From NCBI GenBank assembly GCA_963772245.1, contig CAVYWB010000005.1, forward strand, positions 1,178,001-1,242,000: a stretch of DNA of 64,000 bases. The letters are read 5' to 3'. The notes under the pieces were generated by a model. The model made no database searches. It was given only the letters and a program-made list of their open reading frames with translations, and was not told the DNA's origin. The position numbers and the translations under genes are program-made. The DNA is from UBA877 sp963772245 (GTDB lineage: Bacteria; Chloroflexota; Anaerolineae; Anaerolineales; Villigracilaceae). Shown here one piece after another: positions 7,882 through 17,158 of this stretch (positions are counted from its first letter, which is position 1; each line of letters opens with the position of its first letter).

Positions 7882-10221
7882 ATGAGTCAGTTTCTGGGAC
7901 AAATATTTACACTGCTCACCACCCCACCGGGTAATCTCGTCTACCATATCGTACTGGTGTTTTCCATTGCCGGTGCGCTGCAAGGGGCTGTTCAATCTCT
8001 GCGCTCCAGCAATTTTCCTCAAGCCCGGCGGACGGTAATAGGCCTCAGTATTTTGCTGGGCCTGCAACTGTGCATGTTTGCCATCAGTGCATTAACCGGG
8101 CAGGGGCTGGTCAATTCACAATTGGTATTACCTCCGCTCGACCGGGCAGTGACCCTGCTCACCCTGGTCTGGATCGCCTGGCTATGGGCCTTTCCAGAAC
8201 CTGTACGTCTGGCAGACTTCGCCTTGCTCTTGCTTAACCTGCTGGGGATTATTTTGCTCGGCCTCACGTTGGTTTTTTGGATTCAGAAACCGTCCAGTTC
8301 CTTCGACCGGTCCATCTATGAGATCGTTTGGCAGCTTTTTAGTATTGCAGTCATCCTGATCGGCACTGTTATGCTTGTTCTGCGCAAACCGAATGGATGG
8401 AGTAATGGTCTGGCCTTGCTTATCCTAGGCTTTCTTGGTCATCTGGCCAGCCTGGTTTACCCCATGGATGGTAATTTCCCGGGTTTTGTCCGCTTGACGC
8501 AACTCGCCATGTTCCCCATCTTATTGACTCTTACCCAACGCTTCCCTGTTCCGACATCGATCCGCCCGGCAATTGTCAAATCAAAAAACCCTGCTGAACC
8601 CATCCGGGAGCGCAGGCGCTACAGCACGGATCCCAAGACATTTCAGGCCCTCATGACGCTGGCTGCAGAAACAGAACCCGCTAAAATAGGGCAGGGATTG
8701 ACACACGGTATTGCCCAGGCCATGTTGGCTGACCTGTGTTTCCTGATCACTCTGGGTGAAGACAAGGGGTTGTCCATATGCTATGGGTATGATCTGATCC
8801 GGGAGGAGAACCTGGAAGGCACCACAATCAACCCGGACAGCATCCCTCTGCTTGCCAATGCCATCCAGCACGGGCGTTCCCTACGCCTGCCTGCCAGCAG
8901 TACCTCACCAGATCTGAAGGGCCTGGGTCAAATCCTAAGCCTGAGCGATCCCGGTAATCTACTCAGCGTTCCGATTACAAACCCTGATCGTGAACCACTT
9001 GGCAGCGTTCTGATCCTTTCCCCTTATTCCAATCGTTTGTGGAGCGCCGAGGACCAGAATTTCCTTTCCACCGTCACCAATCTGTTCATCCCCATTCTCG
9101 AGCGCGGGAAGCGTATTTCCATCCTGGAAAAGGAACGCGACCAATCCATTGAGGAAGCCCATTCCGTAGTTGAACAGGCATCCGAAGCCAAGAAAAAGTA
9201 TGAACAAACGCTCTCGGAAATGGAAAGCCAACGCGAAAAAATTGCCCAATCGCAACTACAGGCCGAGAATATGGCCTCCCTGCTGATTATGCAGGAGGAA
9301 ACCCAAAAGACCATTGAGCAATTAAAGGCCGAGAACGAGCAATTGCGCAATGGTGGTGGCTTGCCCCAAACTCCCGATGACCAGGCGGAACGTGAAATGC
9401 GCCAGACCCTCGAAGAGATGGCGCACATGCAAAACGCCCTGGCCGATGCGAATATCAAGATCCTCGAGTTGGAAAAACGCCCGGCTGTTCCCATCACATC
9501 TGAGAAAGTGGAAGTGATTGCTTCCATATCCCAGGAACTGCGCCAGCCCATGTCTTCCATCGTTGGCTACACAGACCTTCTGTTGGGGGAATCGGTTGGC
9601 AGCCTGGGCGCGCTCCAAAGGAAGTTTGTCGAGCGAATCAAAGCTTCCACCGAACGCATCGGCGGTCTTGTGGATGATCTGATCCAGGTCACCAACTTGG
9701 AGACCGGGAAGATGGAATTCAACCCGGAGGAAATCGATCTTAACCTTATCATCGATAACGCCATGGCATATACCAGCACGCAGATTCGCGAGAAGAATAT
9801 CACACTGCGGCTGGACCTGACCGGAACATCCCCACATATCCATACCGATCGCGATGCTCTTCAGCAAATCCTGATCCACCTGCTCCAGAATGCCACTGCT
9901 GCCACCCGCGCCGAGGGAAATATCACCCTGCGTGTCCAGATGCAGAGCGAGGAAGGTCAACACTACATCTCCATCCAGGTGACAGACAACGGGGGAGGAA
10001 TTTCCACGGAAGATCTCCCGCGGGTGTTTGCACGCCGTTACCGGGCCGAACATTCTCTCATCCAGGGTGTGGGTGATACCGGAGTGGGGCTTTCCATTGC
10101 CAAGGCGCTTGTCGAGGCACAGAATGGCCGGATCTGGGTTGAGACCGAAGCAGGCGTAGGTTCCACGTTCAGCGTCCTGATGCCTGTTGCGGAAGCATCG
10201 CCTGAAGAAAAACAGCAATGA
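7882..10221 (+). CDS. Histidine-kinase-like membrane sensor without the phosphoacceptor His
   Basis: Protein of 779 aa. About seven hydrophobic segments fill residues 1-230, a GAF-like domain covers roughly 260-415, then a Glu/Gln-rich coiled coil runs to about 540. The dimerisation region has the sequence SISQELRQPMSS, where kinases have SHELRTP; the His position is Gln (Q551). The ATPase domain looks intact, with HLLQNA, DNGGGIS and GVGLSIAKAL. It may bind ATP and signal allosterically, or modulate another kinase, but autophosphorylation at this site is not possible. The end overlaps the LysM gene by ATGA, so the two are translationally coupled, which suggests sensing of the cell envelope. 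Confidence 0.9.
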   Translation: MSQFLGQIFTLLTTPPGNLVYHIVLVFSIAGALQGAVQSLRSSNFPQARRTVIGLSILLGLQLCMFAISALTGQGLVNSQLVLPPLDRAVTLLTLVWIAWLWAFPEPVRLADFALLLLNLLGIILLGLTLVFWIQKPSSSFDRSIYEIVWQLFSIAVILIGTVMLVLRKPNGWSNGLALLILGFLGHLASLVYPMDGNFPGFVRLTQLAMFPILLTLTQRFPVPTSIRPAIVKSKNPAEPIRERRRYSTDPKTFQALMTLAAETEPAKIGQGLTHGIAQAMLADLCFLITLGEDKGLSICYGYDLIREENLEGTTINPDSIPLLANAIQHGRSLRLPASSTSPDLKGLGQILSLSDPGNLLSVPITNPDREPLGSVLILSPYSNRLWSAEDQNFLSTVTNLFIPILERGKRISILEKERDQSIEEAHSVVEQASEAKKKYEQTLSEMESQREKIAQSQLQAENMASLLIMQEETQKTIEQLKAENEQLRNGGGLPQTPDDQAEREMRQTLEEMAHMQNALADANIKILELEKRPAVPITSEKVEVIASISQELRQPMSSIVGYTDLLLGESVGSLGALQRKFVERIKASTERIGGLVDDLIQVTNLETGKMEFNPEEIDLNLIIDNAMAYTSTQIREKNITLRLDLTGTSPHIHTDRDALQQILIHLLQNATAATRAEGNITLRVQMQSEEGQHYISIQVTDNGGGISTEDLPRVFARRYRAEHSLIQGVGDTGVGLSIAKALVEAQNGRIWVETEAGVGSTFSVLMPVAEASPEEKQQ

Positions 10222-11060
10222 AGGATTTACGGCAGGTGTTTCTGTCGATCATCATTGCCCTGGCCTCGATTAGCTTGCTGCTTGGAGGCTTATCGCTCTC
10301 TTTGGCTGAGGGGAAAAGCAATGCCGCTTCCACAGCTACTCCCACTCCAACTACTCCCCTGACGCCAACTTCTTCTCCGACCTTGCAATCATTCACGCCT
10401 TCAGCCATTACTGGTCCGTCGTTGGAATCTCCCACGTCATCTCTTACGTCATCTCCCACGCCGCTTCCCTCACCGTCTCCAACCTGGACTTCCACCTTGA
10501 CTCCCACACTGCCTGCAACGCCAGTAAATTGTTCGCCGCCGGCGGGTTGGTTGGTCTATTTTGTCCAACCTGGTGAAACGCTTGATAGTATTGCGACACG
10601 CTATCAGATTAGCAGTGCGGAACTTCAAAACGCCAACTGTATGTTAACGACCGAATTGAATCCAGGCGTGGTTATTTACGTTCCTCCGGTTCGCACACAG
10701 ACGCCTTTGCCCTGCGGCGCTCCGTATAATTGGGTTGTTTATTATGTTCAACCGGGGGATACATTGTACCGCCTGAGTGTATTTTACCGGGTCACTGTTG
10801 CAGAACTCCAGCGCGCCAATTGTCTGGGTAGCTCCACCCTTCTGCATACGGGGCAATTACTCTATGTGCCGTCCTGGATTAAGCGCCCTGCCTATCCAAA
10901 TTCTCCCATATTGATATTCCCGTCCTTCACACAACCAAATTATCCTCCGGTTATTTTCCCAATACCCTTTACCAGTGCGCCAACTGATACACTGATTCCA
11001 TTCCCCTCTAACACTCCTGCCGAGGTACCCACTGCAACAGACTTCCCAGTTGCTCCATGA
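10218..11060 (+). CDS. Secreted or anchored protein with two LysM domains
   Basis: Protein of 280 aa. An N-terminal hydrophobic segment (about residues 8-30) acts as signal or anchor. A Ser/Thr/Pro linker follows, then two LysM modules at roughly 108-152 (VQPGETLDSIATRY) and 174-218 (VQPGDTLYRLSVFY), and a second Pro/Thr-rich tail. LysM binds N-acetylglucosamine-containing glycans such as peptidoglycan. Both modules contain ANC, a Cys-bearing variant common in Anaerolineae. The ATG overlaps the stop of the kinase-like gene. No catalytic domain is present, so it is a binding or presentation protein. Confidence 0.88.
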   Translation: MKDLRQVFLSIIIALASISLLLGGLSLSLAEGKSNAASTATPTPTTPLTPTSSPTLQSFTPSAITGPSLESPTSSLTSSPTPLPSPSPTWTSTLTPTLPATPVNCSPPAGWLVYFVQPGETLDSIATRYQISSAELQNANCMLTTELNPGVVIYVPPVRTQTPLPCGAPYNWVVYYVQPGDTLYRLSVFYRVTVAELQRANCLGSSTLLHTGQLLYVPSWIKRPAYPNSPILIFPSFTQPNYPPVIFPIPFTSAPTDTLIPFPSNTPAEVPTATDFPVAP

Positions 11061-11069
11061 GTAGAAGTT

Positions 11070-11620
11070 ATGAGCAACCAAGAAATCCCGCATGAAAATG
11101 GTAAAGAAAAACTAACCGGAGTTTGTCCATACCTGGGCCTATTGGAGGAGTCACAGACAACTTTATCTTTTTCATCAAGCGCCAATCTCTGCTATCACTC
11201 CAAGCCGGTCGCGTCCCCGAACCCAGAATATCAACGTTTGGTCTGTCTTAAAGGGCGGCGACACATTCTTTGTCCTGTTTTTACGAGGAGTAAACTTGCA
11301 CCTTCACCTCCAGATATTATTGGCAGTCCGGTCAACACGTCCTCGGCCTGGTTTACGGAGTGACAATCACCGAACTCCAGCGGGCTAATTGCCTGGGCAC
11401 ATCCACGACCCTTCACGCCGGACAATCGCTCCATGAGCCACCTACAGCTGCACTTGTCCCTTCGCCAACGTTTCCTCCCGTGGTGATGCCAACATCTACT
11501 CTGGCCAACACACAGATATTGATCCCACCTACCGATACTCCCACGGCACCTCCCGTTGAAATGTCAACTGGAATTCCCACCCCGATCGAGGTGCCCACTG
11601 ATACGTTGGCCTCTCCATGA
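11070..11620 (+). pseudogene. Remnant of a CPYLGL-domain/LysM protein
   Basis: The frame from 11070 encodes a Cys/His-rich domain (CPYLGLLEESQTTL, then NLCYHSKP, CLKGRRHILCPVF) of the kind found at the start of LysM proteins in Chloroflexota. The usual membrane helix and linker are missing. From about 11300 the matching continuation is in a different frame, where ITELQRANCLG and the Ser/Thr/Pro tail of a LysM protein can be read up to 11620. A deletion has therefore joined the N-terminal domain to the end of a LysM module and shifted the frame. It is probably a decayed paralogue of the upstream gene. Confidence 0.65.
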
Positions 11621-11643
11621 TAAACTCTGCGCTGTAGATTGGT

Positions 11644-13092
11644 ATGAAACGAACACTTTTTACTGTTTTACTCATAATAATTTTAACGGGCTGCACAACT
11701 CTCCCGGGGTCTGCTGGCGGTTCACAGTCTGCCACCACGCCCACTAACCTGTTCCTGGTTACTGCGCCGGCGGACGCAACCCCCACCCCGACTCCATTCC
11801 AGCCCTTTCCCGAAGGCGGGAATCCCGGCGCAAATTCTCCAACAATAGCGAATGAGCCAACGGCCACATTCGACCCGAATTCACTCCTTCCAGACGACAC
11901 CAGCCAGCAGTCCTTCTATGCTCCGCCTTATGCTCCCAAGTCTTTCCCTGTTCTGACAGATGATCAGACGGTTACATTCGCGCTGCTTGGTTCCGATGTT
12001 CGTCCGGGCCAGACCTATTTCCGGACGGACACCATTATCATCGCGGCTGTTCGCCCTGCAACTGGCCAGGTAACACTTATTTCCGTTCCGCGCGACCTGT
12101 ATGTGTATATACCCACCATCGGCATGGACCGCATAAACGCCGCATATGAATATGGACAGATGCATAAGTACCCCGGAGGTGGGGCGGGTTTGTTAAAAGC
12201 CACCTTTCTTTACAACTTGGGCATCCGCATAGACCACCTGGCAATTGTGGATTTCACCGTTTTTACACGTATCGTGAATACCCTGGGCGGCGTGGACGTT
12301 CCAGTCTATTGCGCCTACACCGACTGGCATTTGAACAATCCCAACCTTGACCCCAACAATGTAAAAAACTGGTCGATCTTCACGGTTGGTCCTGGTCTCG
12401 TTCATATGGATGGCGACCTGGCACTTTGGTATGCCCGCTCTCGCGAAATGTCCAGCGATTTTGACCGTGGCCGCCGCTCGCAGGAGGTATTGCGTTCGCT
12501 GTATGCACAGGCATTGAAAACCAATGCAATCAGCAAAATCCCGCAACTCTACAGCGATTTCAGTTCCTCAGTCATTACCGACCTTGGTCTGAACGATCTA
12601 TTAAAACTGGCTCCCCTGGCTTTACACCTGAATAATGCAGACATTCGAAGTTATTACATTGGAAAAAACGATGCGACCCCCTGGACGACACCCGGCGGCG
12701 CGTCTGTACAACTCCCCAACGGACCGGTCATCCAGTCCATGCTCCAGCAGGCTCTTTCGCCATCTCCCCGGGCTGCACAAACCACTGCTCTAACGGTAGA
12801 AGTACGCAATGGAACGCCCAATCCAGCCTGGGATTCTCTGGCAGCCGAAAGGCTTAATTATGCCGGCTACAATACCATCCTCGCTCCGGCAGACCGGCAG
12901 AACTATGCCAGTTCGCTGTTGTACGACCTGTCAGCCACCCCGGACCTTAACCGGGCAAAATCGCTCCTATCCGTCCTTGGGTTACCTTCCACGGCTTTTG
13001 TCACCGCACCAAATAAGACCAGCACGAATTATGTTCTGATTGTCGGGGCGGATTATAAGCCGTGCTTTAACCCCAACGGACTGGCTCCGTAG
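11644..13092 (+). CDS. LytR-CpsA-Psr family lipoprotein
   Basis: LCP-family phosphotransferase of 482 aa, predicted to attach glycopolymers to peptidoglycan on the outer membrane face. A lipobox (LTGC) at residues 14-17 follows a short hydrophobic signal. The LCP domain runs from about 105 to 290, with the conserved arginine segments ISVPRDLYV and LWYARSREMSSDFDRGRR. A LytR_C domain (VEVRNGT...) fills about 385-475. The lipid anchor replaces the usual transmembrane helix. It lies downstream of the LysM cluster, fitting an envelope role. Confidence 0.9.
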   Translation: MKRTLFTVLLIIILTGCTTLPGSAGGSQSATTPTNLFLVTAPADATPTPTPFQPFPEGGNPGANSPTIANEPTATFDPNSLLPDDTSQQSFYAPPYAPKSFPVLTDDQTVTFALLGSDVRPGQTYFRTDTIIIAAVRPATGQVTLISVPRDLYVYIPTIGMDRINAAYEYGQMHKYPGGGAGLLKATFLYNLGIRIDHLAIVDFTVFTRIVNTLGGVDVPVYCAYTDWHLNNPNLDPNNVKNWSIFTVGPGLVHMDGDLALWYARSREMSSDFDRGRRSQEVLRSLYAQALKTNAISKIPQLYSDFSSSVITDLGLNDLLKLAPLALHLNNADIRSYYIGKNDATPWTTPGGASVQLPNGPVIQSMLQQALSPSPRAAQTTALTVEVRNGTPNPAWDSLAAERLNYAGYNTILAPADRQNYASSLLYDLSATPDLNRAKSLLSVLGLPSTAFVTAPNKTSTNYVLIVGADYKPCFNPNGLAP

Positions 13093-13143
13093 GGATTCTC
13101 TTTGGGTTGTGGGGGTGAGTAACCAGACAGGGGGCAAATTCGT

Positions 13144-13172
13144 TTGACTTTTTTTACCCAATTTGCTAAACT
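13144..13172 (+). promoter_or_regulatory. Sigma-70-type promoter before the recombinase-like gene
   Basis: TTGACT (13144-13149) and TAAACT (13167-13172) are separated by exactly 17 bases, inside an AT-rich gap after the LCP gene. The ATG at 13247 is 75 bases downstream, preceded by AAAAGGAG. Confidence 0.65.
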
Positions 13173-13246
13173 ATACGCAGTAAAGTTCTCCAGGCATTAA
13201 TATTTTAATAACCTGGCGTGTCAGGAAAACCCAAAAGGAGATTCCG

Positions 13247-14140
13247 ATGTACGAATCATCCACTGCCCATCTCACCTCCCAAACCGGTCTCATACCGGCG
13301 CTCAAAGCATGGGAAATGTATCTTAATGATCAGGGCCGCTCCCTCAATACGGTTAAGGCCTTTTTATCCGATGTCCGCCTGTTGACCCAGGTATTGCCTC
13401 CAGATCGTACACTGGCTTCCATTACCACCAGCGACCTGAACAATTTCCTTCGCTGGCTGGAACACGAGCGGGATATACCCTGCTCGCCCAAAAGCCTGGC
13501 GCGGCGTGTCACCGCTGTCAAATCGTTTTTCCGCTGGTTGCACCGGGGAGGGGTCATCATGGTGGATCCGGCTGAGAAGGTCGTTCAGCATTCCGTGCTC
13601 AGCCCCCTGCCGGAGGTTTTGACCGAGACGGAGATTGAGACTGTGCTGTTGGCCGCGGACCGCTACCGCCGCCAGACCAAGCCGGATGCCCGCCCTTATA
13701 CATTGGTGGCGCTCCTTCTTGCCACAGGCATAAAGAAATCCGAATGTCTGGGTATCCACCTCAATCATGTGGATTTACAGGCACCCGATGGTCCGGTCAT
13801 CTTTATCCGCTATGGCAGCCCGGCGAACCGGTATAAGGAACGTAATCTGACCCTGCCAGAGGAATGGGTTCCTGCTTATGAGGAATACCTGAGCCAGTAC
13901 GACCCGGTGGACCGGATGTTACCCTGGTCTCCGCGCCGTTTGGAATACCTGCTCGAAGATATCGGCAAGGAGGCTGGTTTGCCAAAACATCTGTCTTTTG
14001 ACATGTGTCGCTGGACTTGCGCCTTGCAGGATTACCTGAATAATGTAGATTCGGAGAAAATCCGCCAGAAACTGGGCATATCGAAAATCCAGTGGCGCGA
14101 AATCCATTTGAAGTTGAGACAACTTGCTGGCGGCGAGTGA
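13247..14140 (+). CDS. Tyrosine-recombinase-like protein lacking catalytic residues
   Basis: Protein of 297 aa with the layout of a phage-integrase family recombinase: an N-terminal SAM-like core-binding domain (about 14-105) and a catalytic-type domain (about 120-295). Key residues are changed. The first Arg of the family motif TGLRISE is replaced in ATGIKKSE (K163). The HxLR box reads FDMCRWT, with D252 in place of His and only R255 kept. The C-terminal Tyr position is H287 (REIHLKL). DNA cleavage by the usual route is therefore not expected. It has its own promoter and a good ribosome site and is free of frame damage, so it is probably a functional DNA-binding protein. An Xer-like housekeeping role is excluded by the missing Tyr. 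Confidence 0.8.
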   Translation: MYESSTAHLTSQTGLIPALKAWEMYLNDQGRSLNTVKAFLSDVRLLTQVLPPDRTLASITTSDLNNFLRWLEHERDIPCSPKSLARRVTAVKSFFRWLHRGGVIMVDPAEKVVQHSVLSPLPEVLTETEIETVLLAADRYRRQTKPDARPYTLVALLLATGIKKSECLGIHLNHVDLQAPDGPVIFIRYGSPANRYKERNLTLPEEWVPAYEEYLSQYDPVDRMLPWSPRRLEYLLEDIGKEAGLPKHLSFDMCRWTCALQDYLNNVDSEKIRQKLGISKIQWREIHLKLRQLAGGE

Positions 14141-14176
14141 GCCAGATTTTTGGTTATTTACAAACTCCCCGGCTTT

Positions 14177-15589
14177 TTAATCCTGCGGGAGTCTTTTAAT
14201 TTCCAAATGTAGGATATGCTTGGTCCCTTCGGTGATGCGGAAAGGGTGCCCAATACGATAGCCTGTCACCCAGAGGATCTGATCCCCGGCGCAAACCAGG
14301 GGCCAGTGCATGCGTGCCCGCCGGGGCATTTTGACGTTGGTATAAAAATCCTGGACTTTGACTGTTTGCCCGCCCATGCCAAGCGGGGAGAAAACATCGC
14401 CAGCGCCGCGCGGGCGGATCACCAGGTTGGCAGCCGGGAGCCGCCCGGCATCCAGCCAGGCCGACCAGTTGTCTGTATTATGTGACCAATTGTCTGCTGC
14501 CAATGGGCGGTATTCCGCGGATAGCATCCATCCGTTCCCTAATTCCAGCTGCCCGCTGTGGATGACTGAAGCCTGATTCACCTGCGGCCACTGCTTGATC
14601 AGGCCGGCTGCTTCATAGGCAGCCAGGATTATTTTCCCATTTTCGGAAAACAAACACAGTCCGTTGACAAAATCAATTTGCTTCCCCGACGGAACCTTGA
14701 CGAAGGTGGCTGCCCGTTCCAGCGCCGCGAAACCAAAATCACGGTCGTCTGGTCGCAGGGACTCGGCCGCCCGGCGGATAAGATTCCGCCTCATACCAGT
14801 GGTTAATCTGGCCAGCCCGGGTTGGTCAAATGCCACCCAATCCTTTCCGGTTTCAACGACGACGCTTTTCCAGGAATCTTCCATTACTTCCTGAAGCACC
14901 TGATAGTCTCCTTGCAAGGCTTGTGCAGTGTGCAGGATGGATTCTTTGAAGTGAGGGTTGTATTTTTCCAATTCGGGCAGCAGCGAATGTCGCAGGCGAT
15001 TTCGGAAAAAGGTCTGGTCGGTGTTGGAGGAGTCATAATGCGGCTCCAGGGTTAGCTCGCGGCAGTAAGATTCGGTATCAGCCCGCCATAATGAGAGCAG
15101 AGGGCGAACGATAGGAATCTGTTGGTCGAAGACCGGCAACAACGTCCGGTATTCCATTCCTTTCAGGCCCGACAATCCAGCTCCCCGTAATAAGTGCATC
15201 AGGATGGTCTCAACCTGGTCGTCGGCGGTATGGCCGACGACCACGGCTTGCGCCGCATACTGCCTGGCTGCTGCAAAGAGGAATTGGTAACGGAGAGAGC
15301 GGGCGGCTTCCTCAAGGGAGAGCCCATGCGTATCGGCATATGCATGCACATCCGCTGAATCGGTCACATAAGGCAGACACAGGCTGCCTGCCCTGGCGGA
15401 AACAGAGCCGGCCTCCATATCCGCTTCGGGGCGCAGTTGATGGTTGAAATGCGCCACGACAACCTGGTAACCGGCCTTGTACAAAATATCCAACAGGCAG
15501 AAGCTGTCGGGTCCGCCGGAAACACCTGCCAGCACCGGCCTGGCCTTATCGAGCTTGCAGTGATCCCGCAGGACGGCTTCGAGCATCAA
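14177..15589 (-). CDS. tilS: tRNA(Ile)-lysidine synthase
   Basis: TilS joins lysine to C34 of tRNA-Ile(CAU) using ATP, allowing AUA decoding. The PP-loop SGGPDS is at residues 24-29. The central region has the family sequences GHTADDQVET and HLLRGAGLSGLKGM, followed by SLLPELEKYNP. A C-terminal TilS-type domain contains DVFSPLGMGG. The length of 470 aa is normal. The gene overlaps the upstream membrane-protein gene by four bases (ATGA), so translation is coupled. It is essential in most bacteria, and the reading frame is intact. Confidence 0.95.
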   Translation of the reverse strand: MMLEAVLRDHCKLDKARPVLAGVSGGPDSFCLLDILYKAGYQVVVAHFNHQLRPEADMEAGSVSARAGSLCLPYVTDSADVHAYADTHGLSLEEAARSLRYQFLFAAARQYAAQAVVVGHTADDQVETILMHLLRGAGLSGLKGMEYRTLLPVFDQQIPIVRPLLSLWRADTESYCRELTLEPHYDSSNTDQTFFRNRLRHSLLPELEKYNPHFKESILHTAQALQGDYQVLQEVMEDSWKSVVVETGKDWVAFDQPGLARLTTGMRRNLIRRAAESLRPDDRDFGFAALERAATFVKVPSGKQIDFVNGLCLFSENGKIILAAYEAAGLIKQWPQVNQASVIHSGQLELGNGWMLSAEYRPLAADNWSHNTDNWSAWLDAGRLPAANLVIRPRGAGDVFSPLGMGGQTVKVQDFYTNVKMPRRARMHWPLVCAGDQILWVTGYRIGHPFRITEGTKHILHLEIKRLPQD

Positions 15590-16437
15590 CCCTCGATCTT
15601 CACGTAATCTGTCTTCTTTCGCCCAGCCAGGCCGACAATGAGATGATACATGGCGAAGAGTTCGAGTGCGAAGGGCAGGTAACCGCCATAGCCCAGCAAC
15701 GGCATCTCAAATACATGCAACCAATTACCCCAGGCAACCTGATAGACCCACTTGGGGTAGGAGTAATAATTCCACATTTCCCAGAAGAAGGCAGTCAGAA
15801 GGACGCCCAGCCAGAGCGCAACCACCGGACGCCAGTTGCCGTCACTGGTCCAATCCACCAAGGTGCGGTGGCCCAACCAGACATTTATTGGCTCCAGAAT
15901 GAAATAGAAGGAAATCCATACAAAGGGAAAGAATATCTTTGGCCAGGCCACCATCAGGGCCAGCATTACCCAGCCTGCCATGAAAAAACCGAGCATGGTC
16001 CCTTTCGTTGGCCGGATGACCGGTCCTTTTATTGGCCTCTGGAGAAAACTACGCATCAACTCCGCGCTGCCAAGGACCGCCGGGAGGACAGTGGTGAAAT
16101 TAAGTGTGGCCCAAACCCAGAACATGAATAGCGAGAAGTTCTCGGCACCATTGTAGTGCCAGTTTTGCAAACGCCAATTGGCCAGTTCGAAAAGCCACCA
16201 GACCGGCGCGGAGGCCAGGAACAGCCCGATATATTTCTTCCAGTCGCGGATTAAGAGCGATGTACCTGTGCGCCAGAAAACCAGCCCATCGACCGCCAGG
16301 CAGAAGCCTAGCCAGAGCGGGAAAAATGCCCACTGGGTGCGCAGCCCTTTCAGCCCCCAATTGAGAGCCCAGAAAAGGGCCACCAGGACCAGCCCAAACC
16401 AGGCATGGCTGGGAAACTTTCGTGCGGGTTTAACCAT
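15586..16437 (-). CDS. Conserved multipass membrane protein, function unknown
   Basis: Protein of 283 aa with about seven or eight hydrophobic helices rich in Trp and Phe, for example WFGLVLVALFWALNW near the start and WLGVLLTAFFWEMWNYYSYP near residue 205. Several conserved-looking aromatic/acidic spots lie in helices (FELANWR, FWEMWNY), which may hint at a lipid or carotenoid-type environment, but no family is recognised with confidence. It ends with a short charged tail (RKKTDYVKIEG). It is translationally coupled to tilS through ATGA. Confidence 0.75.
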   Translation of the reverse strand: MVKPARKFPSHAWFGLVLVALFWALNWGLKGLRTQWAFFPLWLGFCLAVDGLVFWRTGTSLLIRDWKKYIGLFLASAPVWWLFELANWRLQNWHYNGAENFSLFMFWVWATLNFTTVLPAVLGSAELMRSFLQRPIKGPVIRPTKGTMLGFFMAGWVMLALMVAWPKIFFPFVWISFYFILEPINVWLGHRTLVDWTSDGNWRPVVALWLGVLLTAFFWEMWNYYSYPKWVYQVAWGNWLHVFEMPLLGYGGYLPFALELFAMYHLIVGLAGRKKTDYVKIEG

Positions 16438-16471
16438 GCCTCAATTAAACCACAAAGTCTCCGGTTAAAGC

Positions 16472-16498
16472 GATCACCAGGCATAAAGCCTGGTGATC
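16472..16498. terminator. Perfect 11-bp hairpin downstream of the Rieske gene
   Basis: GATCACCAGGC and GCCTGGTGATC flank a 5-base loop (ATAAA). It lies between the stop of the minus-strand Rieske gene and the start of the next minus-strand gene. No long T tract follows, so termination is only one possible role. Confidence 0.45.
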
Positions 16499-16677
16499 TA
16501 AGGGGGAGGGGACACCACCGATTTCGGTCGGCATGGGGGGGACACGCAGACCATCGATGGTAGACACCTGTTGTTGTACCAGTAAAAGGAGACAGATGTC
16601 TTACATCTATATTACACCGAAATTATCTTAATTGTATTAATTTTAGATTAGAGGCCTGCTGCACCCGCCTCGATCCG

Positions 16678-17101
16678 TTAATTCGTGTAGAGGACAAGTT
16701 TTCCATCAGGCGTTCGTTCGACCCGCAGCTTTTTTAGCGGCGCGGCAGCCGGCCCCTGTACTGGATACCCGGTGTTGTTGAAACGTGATCCATGGCAGGG
16801 ACAGGCGAATCCACCTGAGTGAACTTGGACGGTGCAACCCAGGTGAGTGCAGATCAAACTCAGGGCCGTGAACCCGCTGTCGTTGTGGATGAGTACCGCC
16901 GGAACTTCGGGGATGGTCGTTACCGAGTTCGAGTGGGTAAGTTTCTGCCAGCCCAAGTTCGAACTCGGTTGGTTGGGGCGGTTCGGTCTTGTAGCTCAGG
17001 AAACGGATGAGGCCAGCCAGTCCAAGCAGACCGCCAAAAGCCAGCAGACTGTCTAGCGTCATTGCAAGGAAATCACGGCGTGGGATGGAAGGTTTATTCA
17101 T
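16678..17101 (-). CDS. Rieske 2Fe-2S protein, Tat-type signal, frameshifted
   Basis: Rieske subunit of a cytochrome bc-type quinol oxidising complex, about 140 aa. The N terminus has a twin-arginine motif (PRRDFLAMTL) and one helix. The cluster ligands are in CTHLGC and CPCHGS. The two halves are in different frames: the first reads into LAETYPL, the second starts at SVTTIPEVPAVLI. The span is one base longer than a multiple of three, so one extra base near 16925-16945 is likely. It follows the cytochrome c-b gene, transcribed in the same direction, with 57 bases between them. A consensus error is likely because all ligand residues are kept. Confidence 0.85.
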
Positions 17102-17158
17102 ATCAATGCCCGTTTTTTCGCCTTATTAAGTCAATTGTCGAAGAGCCATATTATTTGC

